NCBI RefSeq assembly: GCF_027923585.1
Contig: NZ_BRPL01000004.1
Coordinates: 170,945 to 234,944 of the forward strand
Length of the DNA stretch: 64,000 bases
From: Philodulcilactobacillus myokonensis
GTDB taxonomy: Bacteria; Bacillota; Bacilli; Lactobacillales; Lactobacillaceae
Direction: 5' to 3'
In this document: positions 27,007 through 34,925 of the stretch, piece by piece
How the letters are laid out: every line of letters starts with the position of its first letter
Position numbering within the stretch: position 1 is the first letter of the stretch
Position numbers and translations under genes: made by a program
The notes under the pieces: model-generated
Database searches by the model: none
The model's input: the letters and a program-made list of their open reading frames with translations, nothing else
Told to the model about the DNA's origin: nothing

Positions 27007-27771
27007 TTAAACTACTCTCGTATAACTACTTCGGGTTAAAGACTTTGCACGGCTAAAGAAATCTTTAAAAATATTTTCTTGAATTGGATGTTTCTTCCAC
27101 AGTTGTTCAGGATGCCATTGAACACCCTGAACTAAATTATCTGCTGATTCAACACCTTCGATTACACCATCAGGAGCTTTAGCAACGACTGATAAACCAT
27201 GACCAACTTGATCAATTGCCTGATGATGAAATGAATTTACCTTCGGACGTGAACCGACACTATCATATAACATACTTTCACGTTTAATATCGACATAGTG
27301 GGTTGGTTTGCTCGATTCATCATCCTGAAAATGCTTGATTTGATGAGAAAGATCATCAAAATACGTATCAATATCTTGATAAAGAGTTCCGCCAAATGCA
27401 ACGTTAATAATTTGAATTCCACGGCAGATTCCAAGGACGGGTTTATTAAAATGGGTCGCAAGTTTAATTAAACGTAATTCGAATAAATCGCGTTTTCTTG
27501 ACTGCGATGGCATGGCATCAATTTTTTGAAAATCTAAATGATGCTGTCCGTATAAATCAGATGAAACATCACTACCACCGGTAATAATAACGCCGTCAAC
27601 CATCTTTAAAATACTGATAATATCTTCATCAGACTGGGTTGCTGGCATGATGATGGGTGTTACATGCATTTTAGAGCAAACATCTAAGACACTTTGGGGA
27701 AACTCCGAACGGATCATTTTGAATCCACTGGTATAACTAAAACTTGGCTGGGCAGATATTCCGATTCTCAT
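27007..27771 (-). CDS. Class I glutamine amidotransferase-like gamma-glutamyl hydrolase (PuuD type)
   Basis: The 254-residue protein has the class I triad: Cys in VLGICRGIQ, His and Glu in VQGVQWHPE. The TGGSDVSSDLYG and FGGTLYQD segments mark the gamma-glutamyl-GABA hydrolase-like (PuuD) family, which cuts gamma-glutamyl amide bonds in the cytosol. A relative is encoded at 62221. Start ATG 27771 has CCTCC-complement GGAGG in front. The long leader contains an inverted repeat (27796-27853). Confidence 0.85.
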   Translation of the reverse strand: MRIGISAQPSFSYTSGFKMIRSEFPQSVLDVCSKMHVTPIIMPATQSDEDIISILKMVDGVIITGGSDVSSDLYGQHHLDFQKIDAMPSQSRKRDLFELRLIKLATHFNKPVLGICRGIQIINVAFGGTLYQDIDTYFDDLSHQIKHFQDDESSKPTHYVDIKRESMLYDSVGSRPKVNSFHHQAIDQVGHGLSVVAKAPDGVIEGVESADNLVQGVQWHPEQLWKKHPIQENIFKDFFSRAKSLTRSSYTRVV

Positions 27772-27795
27772 TTAATAAACCTCCTAAATAAAATA

Positions 27796-27853
27796 AAGGA
27801 ATTAAAAGGTTAGTAACTTAATTCACTAATAGCTACCAATCATTTAATTCCTT
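27796..27853 (-). promoter_or_regulatory. Leader inverted repeat before the amidotransferase
   Basis: AAGGAATTAAA (27796-27806) and TTTAATTCCTT (27843-27853) form an 11-bp perfect stem around a 36-base loop, 25 bases before the start codon, followed on the minus strand by TATTTTATTT. It could be an operator or a weak attenuator. Confidence 0.4.
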
Positions 27854-27905
27854 CAAAACATATTATATTTCGATTAATTTTATGATTTAACAATTAGGAC
27901 AATGA

Positions 27906-27998
27906 TTAATTATGATAGCTACAATTGTTATGACATTCACAAATCATACTAATACAATCTGACATAATCATAATTTTTTTAGCCATCATATCATTCAT
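27906..27998 (-). CDS. Cys-rich microprotein, 30 aa
   Basis: An ATG at 27998 sits just behind AAGGGGATGA, an excellent ribosome site, and the frame runs 30 codons to TAA. The product ends SDCISMICECHNNCSYHN, with four Cys (15, 20, 22, 26) and two His within 15 residues. It has no signal peptide. The pattern suggests a metal-binding or disulfide-linked microprotein, or a leader peptide for cysteine sensing. The next upstream small frame (28077) also has a Cys/His/Asp-rich end. Confidence 0.45.
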   Translation of the reverse strand: MNDMMAKKIMIMSDCISMICECHNNCSYHN

Positions 27999-28076
27999 CC
28001 CCTTCGTTTAATATCAATTCAATTACATTGATAATAATATAAACCCATACGAATCATTTGTAAAGCATTATATCAT

Positions 28077-28370
28077 TTAAATTTCTTCATCTTCATTATG
28101 ATTGGATATGACGCCATTGTCAGCATGGTAATGATAAATAAAATCATTAACTACTGAATGATCGGAACAGCAATCATGTAGATCATAATGATATCTAGAA
28201 CGACGTAGACAAAAATAAACAAGAATCAGTAAGCAATAAACGAAACCACCAGTCCATTTAAAATTCTTAAAATATTTTGATATATATATAAGAATCAAGG
28301 AAATGGAAATGACTCCAGGAGAACAAAAAGGATTCAATTGACTTTGGTTCTGGAAGCACCACCGTTTCAA
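28077..28370 (-). CDS. Possible small membrane protein with His/Cys-rich tail
   Basis: The frame encodes up to 97 residues. After an unsupported start, residues 20-55 hold two hydrophobic helices, and the last 35 residues are rich in His, Asp, Cys and Tyr (YHYDLHDCCSDHS, then YHYHADNG). The real start is unclear: an internal TTG near 28301 is possible. It overlaps on the opposite strand the broken 5' edge of the UgpB-like remnant, so part of it may be accidental. Function unknown. Confidence 0.35.
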   Translation of the reverse strand: MKRWCFQNQSQLNPFCSPGVISISLILIYISKYFKNFKWTGGFVYCLLILVYFCLRRSRYHYDLHDCCSDHSVVNDFIYHYHADNGVISNHNEDEEI

Positions 28371-28918
28371 ATGAAATTGCCGCCTTTCTATCTAATAAAC
28401 TGGGGATGTTCCTTGAATCATCAGCATACATTAGTCAATTAATCGCTGGGACGAAGGATAAATTAGGGATTACCTACTATCCACATGCCGATGGTCAAAA
28501 GGCAAATGGCGTTGCAATTGGTGGTGCATCCCTTTGGATTGAAAAGAATCAGCCGAAAAATGTTCAAGAAGGCGCCTGGCAGTTCATCAAGTACTTATCA
28601 AATGCTGAAAACCAGGCCAAATGGCAAAAAGCAACTGGGTACATGGCAATTAATAAGAACTCCAATCGTACATCCACCTTGAAGAATTTATATAAGAAGC
28701 AGCCGGAAGCTCAGGTCCCGACCGAGCAACTGAAACGCACCATTCCGAACTATTCTAACTCCGGATTGTTCTTTGAAGGGGTCCTAAAGGAAAGAATCCT
28801 GAGTCAAACTGCGATGCAGCAAATTAAGGATGATTCCAATATCAACAGTTCGCTAAAAACGGCTGAAGATAGTATGAATGATTATATTACTCAAAATAAT
28901 AAGGCAAATAAGAAATAG
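28316..28918 (+). pseudogene. C-terminal remnant of an ABC sugar/glycerol-phosphate-binding protein (UgpB-like)
   Basis: About 190 codons read in frame from roughly 28343, with IDFGSGSTTVSNEIAAF before the first possible ATG at 28406, then MFLESSAYISQLIAGTKD, GGASLWIEKNQP, WQFIKYLSNAENQAKWQKATGYMAIN and a helical end. This is the last 45 percent of a family-1 solute-binding protein. A TGA lies just upstream at 28313 and there is no lipoprotein start, so the 5' part is gone. No transporter partner genes are present. It has better codon usage than its surroundings, as from a well-expressed gene. It is a relic. Confidence 0.75.
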
Positions 28919-28940
28919 TATCATCTTCATATTAATAAGA

Positions 28941-28976
28941 AATAAGCCCCTAGAATTTAGGGACTTATTTTTTATC
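28941..28976 (+). terminator. Terminator after the UgpB-like remnant
   Basis: AATAAGcCCCTA pairs with TTAGGGaCTTATT, followed by T6. It has outlived the gene it served. Confidence 0.85.
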
Positions 28977-29042
28977 AATTTGCTCGTTTAAATTTTCTAT
29001 GTTAATTTTAAATTAATACATATTGAAAGGACTAGATATTAA

Positions 29043-29270
29043 TTGAAGACATCTTTTAATGTTTTTTCAACAATTGGATTTATTTTTTGGATTGTTATTT
29101 ACATTATTGTTGCCCTATTTTTATGGATACGAAGAATGGATGGAAGTGGTGTTATCAACACACTTCCTTATAGAATGATTTCACTATCAATATGGACTAC
29201 TTTTATGGTATTCATTTTAATTATTGGATTAATTACATTTTTTGTTATTCGACATTATTTAAACAAATAA
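29043..29270 (+). CDS. Small membrane protein, 75 aa, two helices
   Basis: TTG start after GAAAGGA. Two hydrophobic helices (residues 8-28 and 47-69) with a basic linker WIRRMDG. No family recognised. The next gene, a DUF805 membrane protein, begins 25 bases later, so the two are probably cotranscribed. Confidence 0.55.
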   Translation: MKTSFNVFSTIGFIFWIVIYIIVALFLWIRRMDGSGVINTLPYRMISLSIWTTFMVFILIIGLITFFVIRHYLNK

Positions 29271-29295
29271 TTAAATGATTTTGGAGGAATTTTAG

Positions 29296-29775
29296 ATTAA
29301 GAATAAAAAGATTGGATTTTTAGAAGCGTACAAACTATATTGGTTAAATTATTTTAATTTTAAGGGAAACAGCAGTCGGTCAGAATTTTGGTGGGTCATT
29401 TTATGGGATCTTATTACATTCCTTGCTATTTTTATCACAACATTATTTATAGCTGCTGAATTTCATACACTTTTTCTGGATACTGTTATGATTCCATTAT
29501 CTATTTGGGAGATTATTAATTTCATCCCAGGAATATCAATCACCGTTCGTAGATATCATGATGTTGGTATTTCAGGCTTATGGTATTTTGCTACCCCATT
29601 TTTAGGAGATACTTTAATTCAAAAAGCATCTAAATACGCTAATTATTATGAAAATGTCAATGAACATAAATTTATACTAGTGATTGATTTAATTGGAATC
29701 ATCATTGAGTTAATTTCACTTGTAATCATATTGAAACCAACTAAGTTTCAAAATAATAAATACATTCATAATTAA
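29296..29775 (+). CDS. DUF805 family membrane protein, apparently starting at ATT
   Basis: In-frame coding extends well before the first ATG (29488): the residues GFLEAYKLYWLNYFNFKG, then SSRSEFWWVILW, are the standard DUF805 N-terminus. The only sensible initiation point is ATT at 29296, eight bases after a strong GGAGG (29283-29287); the preceding codon in frame is TAG. That gives 159 residues and four helices, with the family motif ITVRRYHDVGISG. DUF805 proteins are small inner-membrane proteins of unknown function. Either a rare AUU start is used or a start-codon mutation has silenced the gene. Confidence 0.7.
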   Translation: MKNKKIGFLEAYKLYWLNYFNFKGNSSRSEFWWVILWDLITFLAIFITTLFIAAEFHTLFLDTVMIPLSIWEIINFIPGISITVRRYHDVGISGLWYFATPFLGDTLIQKASKYANYYENVNEHKFILVIDLIGIIIELISLVIILKPTKFQNNKYIHN

Positions 29776-29785
29776 ACCATCAAAA

Positions 29786-29835
29786 AAATCCTTCAAATCA
29801 GATTTTTACATCTAATTTGAGGGATTTATTTTTTA
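29786..29835. terminator. Bidirectional terminator
   Basis: A long stem (AAATCC/GGATTT continued by TCAAAT/ATTTGA and AGAT/ATCT) with T-runs on both sides, between convergent genes. Confidence 0.88.
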
Positions 29836-31032
29836 TATTTTCTTCCAATCAACTGCAATCAACACGATGACTAGCAAAATGAAAACTAAAACGAATTCCA
29901 TTTGAGTAGTCCATGTGATCCACTGGTTAAACGGACCAGCCAAAAGACTACCAAGTGCAAGTCCTAAAACGGGGAACAATTCACCCTTTCCACGTGCTGA
30001 TTGTCTTTCTTCAGAAGCATAAGATTTGGTTAGGAGTGCACTTCCGGATGCATAACTAAAGCTCCAGAAAACTCCAATCAAAAGTAGGGTCAACATGACT
30101 GTCATGTTAGTGATATTAAATACACTGACTAATGTTGCAATGATTCCAATTACTAAAGCAATCAAGATTTGAACTTTGGTCGAAAGGTATTTAGCGACAA
30201 AAAGTAACATGATAACTGGTAAATACATTCCAATCATATGTAATTGCATTCCCATCATTCGTTGATCAGGTGAACTTTGTAGTACATCCTGCATGAAAAT
30301 TGTTGCACCAGACATGATCAATGCCATTGAAAAACAACTACAAAGGCAAATCAAACCGCCATTTCTAAATGAAGCTCGTTTTAAAAGTGAACCAAAACTA
30401 ACGTGAACTGATGCTTGTGAACTATCTTCATCGTTTGATGAACCATCAAGGGTCTGATTAATTGCATGACCAGGCAAAAAGCTATTAATAAACATTGCAC
30501 AAAGCCCTAAGAAACCAACTAATAGATAAGCACCAGCGTAAACCGGCATCATAATTTGACTAGTCCACGTTGCAAGAGCGGGTCCGACAATTGCAGCAAC
30601 CACTCCGGCTGATAAAATCAGTGAAATACTGCGAACTTCTTTTCCATGTGAAACGTCGGATGCAACGTATCGATAGTAATTTGCGATTGCTTGATAAATC
30701 CCAACACAGGATGTTCCAATACAAAGGAAGATAAATGAATGGGATGTAACACTATACCAAGAAGATGTTCCGCCTAAAGCAGCAATCAAACCACCGATAA
30801 TAAATAAAGCTTTGATTCCAATTTTAGTTGCTACTTTGGGAACTTGTGGTGCAACAATAACACTCAAAATCGATATTAGTACCATTGGAACGGTGGCATA
30901 AATCTTGCTAGGTGCCAATTCAGTTCCAACTAAGGCAGTAATTGTCATATCAACACTCATTGCTGATAAATAAACTGCCTGGGAACACATTAACAAACTA
31001 ATTACTTTTTTATAACTTCTCGCTACGCTCAT
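29833..31032 (-). CDS. Major facilitator superfamily transporter
   Basis: The 399-residue protein has twelve hydrophobic helices with a charged central loop (GSSNDEDSSQASVH near residue 200) splitting two halves, the usual MFS layout. The first-half motif region reads KVATKIGIKALF. It is likely an exporter or a small-molecule porter of the inner membrane; the substrate cannot be told. Its start overlaps the end of the 31029 gene by four bases, so it is cotranscribed with that unknown protein. Confidence 0.85.
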   Translation of the reverse strand: MSVARSYKKVISLLMCSQAVYLSAMSVDMTITALVGTELAPSKIYATVPMVLISILSVIVAPQVPKVATKIGIKALFIIGGLIAALGGTSSWYSVTSHSFIFLCIGTSCVGIYQAIANYYRYVASDVSHGKEVRSISLILSAGVVAAIVGPALATWTSQIMMPVYAGAYLLVGFLGLCAMFINSFLPGHAINQTLDGSSNDEDSSQASVHVSFGSLLKRASFRNGGLICLCSCFSMALIMSGATIFMQDVLQSSPDQRMMGMQLHMIGMYLPVIMLLFVAKYLSTKVQILIALVIGIIATLVSVFNITNMTVMLTLLLIGVFWSFSYASGSALLTKSYASEERQSARGKGELFPVLGLALGSLLAGPFNQWITWTTQMEFVLVFILLVIVLIAVDWKKI

Positions 31033-31457
31033 AATAAATCATCACCTATTTTAGTATTTTTGTCGGCATAATATAGAAAGTCTCCTGAATCCTTATCGAA
31101 AACTTCATACTTTGCTTCTTTCCAAACTTGTTGTGTTGATGTTGTATAAAATTTGTTAAAATTATTTTTAATAACTACACCCTGCCAGGGGAAAACTCTA
31201 CTATGAGAATTAACAAGATGAATTCCAAACTGTCCATGTTTAGGATGAACAGTAGCTCTAATGCTTCCCTTATACTTATTCAAAACTGCATTAGTAATTC
31301 TCAGTGTAACTAATTTAGCAGTAAATTCGAATGCAGCATCTGATGACTGCTTTTGAACAGTTTTTGAGTATGTGTCAAAAAGCGACTTACAATTGTCAGG
31401 AGTCATTGAACTAAGAATTGAATAATTTAAATCATTTATATTTATATTACTCTTCAT
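31029..31457 (-). CDS. Hypothetical soluble protein, 142 aa, coupled to MFS transporter
   Basis: No family recognised. The product is soluble, mixed alpha/beta, with one Cys (residue 23). Its 3' end overlaps the transporter start by four bases (ATGA-type coupling). No ribosome site is visible ahead of ATG 31457, and the gene begins only 10 to 15 bases from the broken 5' end of the divergent aminotransferase, so it was probably brought in by the event that removed that gene's start. A ligand-binding or regulator role for the transporter is possible but unsupported. Confidence 0.5.
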   Translation of the reverse strand: MKSNININDLNYSILSSMTPDNCKSLFDTYSKTVQKQSSDAAFEFTAKLVTLRITNAVLNKYKGSIRATVHPKHGQFGIHLVNSHSRVFPWQGVVIKNNFNKFYTTSTQQVWKEAKYEVFDKDSGDFLYYADKNTKIGDDLL

Positions 31458-31470
31458 ATTTTTAATTAGG

Positions 31471-32628
31471 TTTGGAAGTATTTTAGAAGCAGCAGTTGAT
31501 CCGAAAGTGATTTCACTAGCTGGCGGATTACCATCACCTGATTTATTTCCAGTTAAAGAACTTAAAAAAGCATCAGACGAAGTTTTTGATAACGACGGAA
31601 AAACTGCCCTTCAATATGGAATGGCAGCTGGTTACGATAAATTAAGAGAACAAGTTGCACAAATGACAAGAGATCGTGGCGTTGATTGTACGGCTGATAA
31701 CGTTGCCATCACAACTGGTTCAGAACAATCGCTTGACTTAGTTGGCAAGTTATTAATCAATCCTGGCGATACGGTTTTGGTTGAAGAGCCAACTTACTTA
31801 TGTACACTTGATATCTTAAGAACTTACGGTGCCAATTTAGTTGGCATCCAAATGGATGAACATGGCATGCGAATGGATTTATTAAAAAAAGCACTGAAAG
31901 AACATCCAGAAACTAAACTAATTTATACTATCCCGAATTTTCAAAACCCAACTGGCCACACCATCCCAAATGCTAGAAGAGAAGAAATGGAAAAGCTTGC
32001 AATTGCTAATGGTGTCGTTATTTTAGAAGATGACCCTTATAATCGGGTTAGATACTCTGGTAAAGCACAATTTCCAGTTAAACATTTCGATAATACCGGA
32101 AATGTCATTTATTTAAGCAGTTTTTCAAAATTCTTAGTTCCTGGTTTGAGATTAGGTTGGATGGTTGCTGACCCATCATTCATGAAGAAATTAATTCCGA
32201 TGAAGCAATCCACTGATTTACATTCTGATAATCTATCACAATACATTGCTTCAAGGTATTTAGCTGAAAATGATGTCACAAAACACGTTAAACAAATCTG
32301 TGATCTTTATCACAAACGTGCCGAAACGATGATGAAAGAACTGGATGAGAATTTACCAGAAGGTTCCACCCATAGTAATCCTGAAGGTGGGATGTTCCTA
32401 TGGGTTAAGGCTCCTGAAACTGTCAATACAGTCGATTTGTTTAAAGAATGTATTAAACACCACGTTGCATTCGTTCCAGGTGCACCCTTCTATTCGAATA
32501 AAGTTAAGCAAGGAACATTTCGATTAAACTTCTCCAATGCAGATTCCGCTACCATCAAAAAGGGAATTGATCGCCTTTGCGATGCCATGAAGGAATATAT
32601 GAAGAAGAATGAAGTTAAAGCAGAATAA
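31471..32628 (+). pseudogene. PLP-dependent aminotransferase (class I/II, LysN/MocR-type), 5'-truncated
   Basis: Homology starts at FGSILEAAVDPKVISLAGG (from about 31471), but the in-frame codons before it lack any ATG, GTG or TTG back to a stop at 31423, and no ribosome site is seen. The first usable start, GTG 31507, removes the conserved N-terminal segment (about 25 residues). The rest is intact: SLAGGLPSPDLFP, TTGSEQSLDL, PNFQNPTGHT and the PLP lysine in SSFSKFLVPGLRLGW. Intact relatives convert aromatic, branched or 2-aminoadipate substrates. Probably a recent pseudogene, unless translated from GTG 31507. Confidence 0.7.
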
Positions 32629-32640
32629 AAATGATGAAAT

Positions 32641-32688
32641 AAGATTCCCAAGATAAGATATAAAATCTTATCTTGGGAATCTTTTTAG
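32641..32688 (+). terminator. Terminator after the aminotransferase
   Basis: A perfect stem of 18 bp (AGATTCCCAAGATAAGAT with its complement) with a 5-base loop, followed by T5. Confidence 0.95.
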
Positions 32689-32760
32689 TATATGAATTTT
32701 AGAAATGCTATGATATTGAAAATTATCAAATAAATTTCTAAATTATTTTAGGTGAAAATC

Positions 32761-32967
32761 ATGAAGAAATTACTACATTTTTTACACTATGTTATTTTTA
32801 TATTTTTAATTTCATTAATTCCAATCTTTATTTTAGGAATTATTCATGGAAATTTTGATTCTTGGGATGATTTCATTTCTACATTAATTCTAGCATTTGG
32901 AATCTCTGTCCTATTTGTAATTTTTTATTTGACTTACTTGTATATAAAAAATTTAAATAGAAAATAA
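32761..32967 (+). CDS. Small membrane protein, 68-71 aa
   Basis: ATG 32761 lies about seven bases behind AGGTG; a GTG at 32752 would add three residues. Two helices (residues 8-28 and 41-62) with an acidic loop (GNFDSWDDF). No family recognised. It ends six bases before the convergent ABC permease gene, with no terminator between. Confidence 0.55.
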   Translation: MKKLLHFLHYVIFIFLISLIPIFILGIIHGNFDSWDDFISTLILAFGISVLFVIFYLTYLYIKNLNRK

Positions 32968-32973
32968 AAATAT

Positions 32974-33837
32974 TTACTCGCTCTTTGAATATCTCATTAA
33001 TCTTGAAATTGGAATAAAAATAATGATAAACAAAATTGAAAATCCAATTAAGATCAATGACATTTTTGGGATATTAAGATCAGAATGCCAACGTAAATTG
33101 AATGCCATATAATTTTCAAAATGTCGTTTAATACTAAATGGTAATTTATGAAACGAAGATGCAATTTGTTTTAGCATCAACAATTTTCTATAAATAGCGG
33201 CTGTGTAAGATGCGGGAATAAATTTGATAAAAGTCTGGGCACCAGATGGCATTTCCCCCATTGGGACGTAAACACCAGCAAAGAATCCGGCAGCGGTTCC
33301 AACGATCGTATTAATTAGCCCTAGCGATTCAACCTTTTTCACAAGTGAAAGAATTAATAAGTTACAAGTTGTCCACACGATACTGCTAAAAATCATCATC
33401 AATAATAATTTGGGTAATAAATTTAAATTAAGGCTTAAATGATCAACAATTGCAAAGTATCCATCCATTAATGTAAACATAATTAATTGCATAATCGTTC
33501 CAATTGAAACTGAATTCAGCAAATAACTTCCTTGAATTCCTAAATAGGATAAATCCGTTAATTCTAAATCTTCAATCGTTAATGATTCACGATCGTACGC
33601 CATTTGAGTTAGTGCAATATTAGTTGTCGTAATAGATGTAATTGCTAATGTCCCTGCCATTAACCAAAGATCTAGTAGCTTAGTTGAATGTGGAACCATC
33701 TTCCAACTATTCTGCATTGTGTTTTTAATAAAAATAACATAAAGCAAAAATGCAATTAGCGCACCTAGAATTGAGAATAAAAGTCTTCCATGATTTTTAA
33801 AATATAAAGTTAAATTTCGTTTGGTTAAACTAAACAT
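32974..33837 (-). CDS. ABC-2 type transporter permease
   Basis: The 287-residue protein has six helices and the ABC-2 pattern, including TAAGFFAGVYVPMGEMPSGAQTFIKFIPASY near residue 183. It partners with the ATPase encoded directly upstream (one-base overlap). Such DrrAB/NatAB-like pairs export drugs, peptides or lipids. The pair is probably repressed through the palindromes at 34753-34855. Confidence 0.88.
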   Translation of the reverse strand: MFSLTKRNLTLYFKNHGRLLFSILGALIAFLLYVIFIKNTMQNSWKMVPHSTKLLDLWLMAGTLAITSITTTNIALTQMAYDRESLTIEDLELTDLSYLGIQGSYLLNSVSIGTIMQLIMFTLMDGYFAIVDHLSLNLNLLPKLLLMMIFSSIVWTTCNLLILSLVKKVESLGLINTIVGTAAGFFAGVYVPMGEMPSGAQTFIKFIPASYTAAIYRKLLMLKQIASSFHKLPFSIKRHFENYMAFNLRWHSDLNIPKMSLILIGFSILFIIIFIPISRLMRYSKSE

Positions 33838-34727
33838 TATTTAATGTCCTTTCCAGTTAAAGCTAAGAAAATATCATTCATATTACCATGATGATATTCT
33901 AAATCTTTAATATGCGTCTTGATATTATCAATAATCTGAAGTCCAGCTTGCATGCTTGTAACCACGATCTTCATTTTATTACCATGAACTGATACCCGAT
34001 TTTCATTACCAATCAAGGACTTAGTTGCTTTTACATTATCTACAATGACATTTAATACGTATCCAGCATACTTATGCTTCAAATTATCAACTGTATCATT
34101 AGCAATGATTGAGCCTTTATTCATAATATAAACGTAATCCGCGTGATCCGTTTCTTCAAGGTAATGGGTGGTTAGAATAATAGTAAGTTGATATTCCCTT
34201 CGTAAATCCTTTAAAACATTCCAAATCACACGCCTTGTTTGAATATCAAGACCGGTTGATGGTTCATCCAAGAATAAAACTTGTGGTTTATTGATTAGGC
34301 TCCTTGTAATATCTACCCTTCTTTTTTGGCCACCAGATAGTGTCTTATACTTTTGATTCATAATACTTTTAATATTGAATTTATGAATTAAATGCTGAAC
34401 AAAATTAAGATCAATGTTTCGGTACATCCCTAACCTTGATTTTAAATTTTGTTTGACCGTCAGTTCGCCATCTAAGACACTACTTTGAAATGTGATGCCA
34501 ATTTCATGACGATACTTGCGGTTACCAGGGTGTAGTCCTAATAAGCTAATCTTTCCCGAAGCTGGTTTCGTGAGTCCCGTCAGCATTCTCATCGTTGTTG
34601 ATTTACCAGCTCCATTGGGGCCAAGAAATGAAACTAAATCTCCTTTATTAATCGACAAATTAATATGATTGACCGCAACTTTATTTTTATAAGTTTGCGT
34701 TAAGTTATTCACTGTTAATATTTTCAT
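33837..34727 (-). CDS. ABC transporter ATP-binding protein (DrrA/CcmA type)
   Basis: The 296-residue ATPase has Walker A LGPNGAGKST (residues 35-44), signature LSGGQKRRVDITRSL, Walker B VLFLDEPSTGLD and H-loop TTHYLEE, with the extra C-terminal domain typical of ABC-2 drug exporters. ATG follows GAGGATATC. It overlaps the permease start by one base. Upstream lie three copies of ATAACNNNGTTAT, a likely repressor operator; no regulator gene is next to it. Confidence 0.93.
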   Translation of the reverse strand: MKILTVNNLTQTYKNKVAVNHINLSINKGDLVSFLGPNGAGKSTTMRMLTGLTKPASGKISLLGLHPGNRKYRHEIGITFQSSVLDGELTVKQNLKSRLGMYRNIDLNFVQHLIHKFNIKSIMNQKYKTLSGGQKRRVDITRSLINKPQVLFLDEPSTGLDIQTRRVIWNVLKDLRREYQLTIILTTHYLEETDHADYVYIMNKGSIIANDTVDNLKHKYAGYVLNVIVDNVKATKSLIGNENRVSVHGNKMKIVVTSMQAGLQIIDNIKTHIKDLEYHHGNMNDIFLALTGKDIK

Positions 34728-34752
34728 GATATCCTCCTTATTTGTTTAATTG

Positions 34753-34855
34753 ATAACAGTGTTATTTAATTGGCAAAAAATAAATAAATGAAACATTGAA
34801 TTTTGCTTTAATAAAATAACACTGTTATGTATATTTTTGTGATAACGCCGTTATC
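34753..34855 (-). promoter_or_regulatory. Triple palindromic operator upstream of the ABC-2 exporter
   Basis: Three dyads share ATAACNNNGTTAT: 34753-34765, 34816-34828 and 34842-34854 (the last inside GATAACGCCGTTATC). They lie 26 to 128 bases before the ATPase start. This pattern fits a TetR- or PadR-like repressor acting on an inducible exporter. The repressor is not encoded nearby. Confidence 0.75.
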
Positions 34856-34875
34856 AAATAAAAATCAAATCACTA

Positions 34876-34911
34876 ATAAAAAACGAGTTGCTTTTAAAAC
34901 AACTCGTTACT
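34876..34911 (-). terminator. Terminator after the surface-protein gene
   Basis: On the minus strand AACGAGTTG pairs with CAACTCGTT, followed by T6. Confidence 0.88.
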
Positions 34912-34925
34912 TTAAATAAATTTAA

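Noticed and set aside
28485..28682. Plus-strand frame inside the UgpB-like remnant
   Set aside because: It overlaps a frame with clear protein homology, has no ribosome site and encodes a low-complexity chance product.
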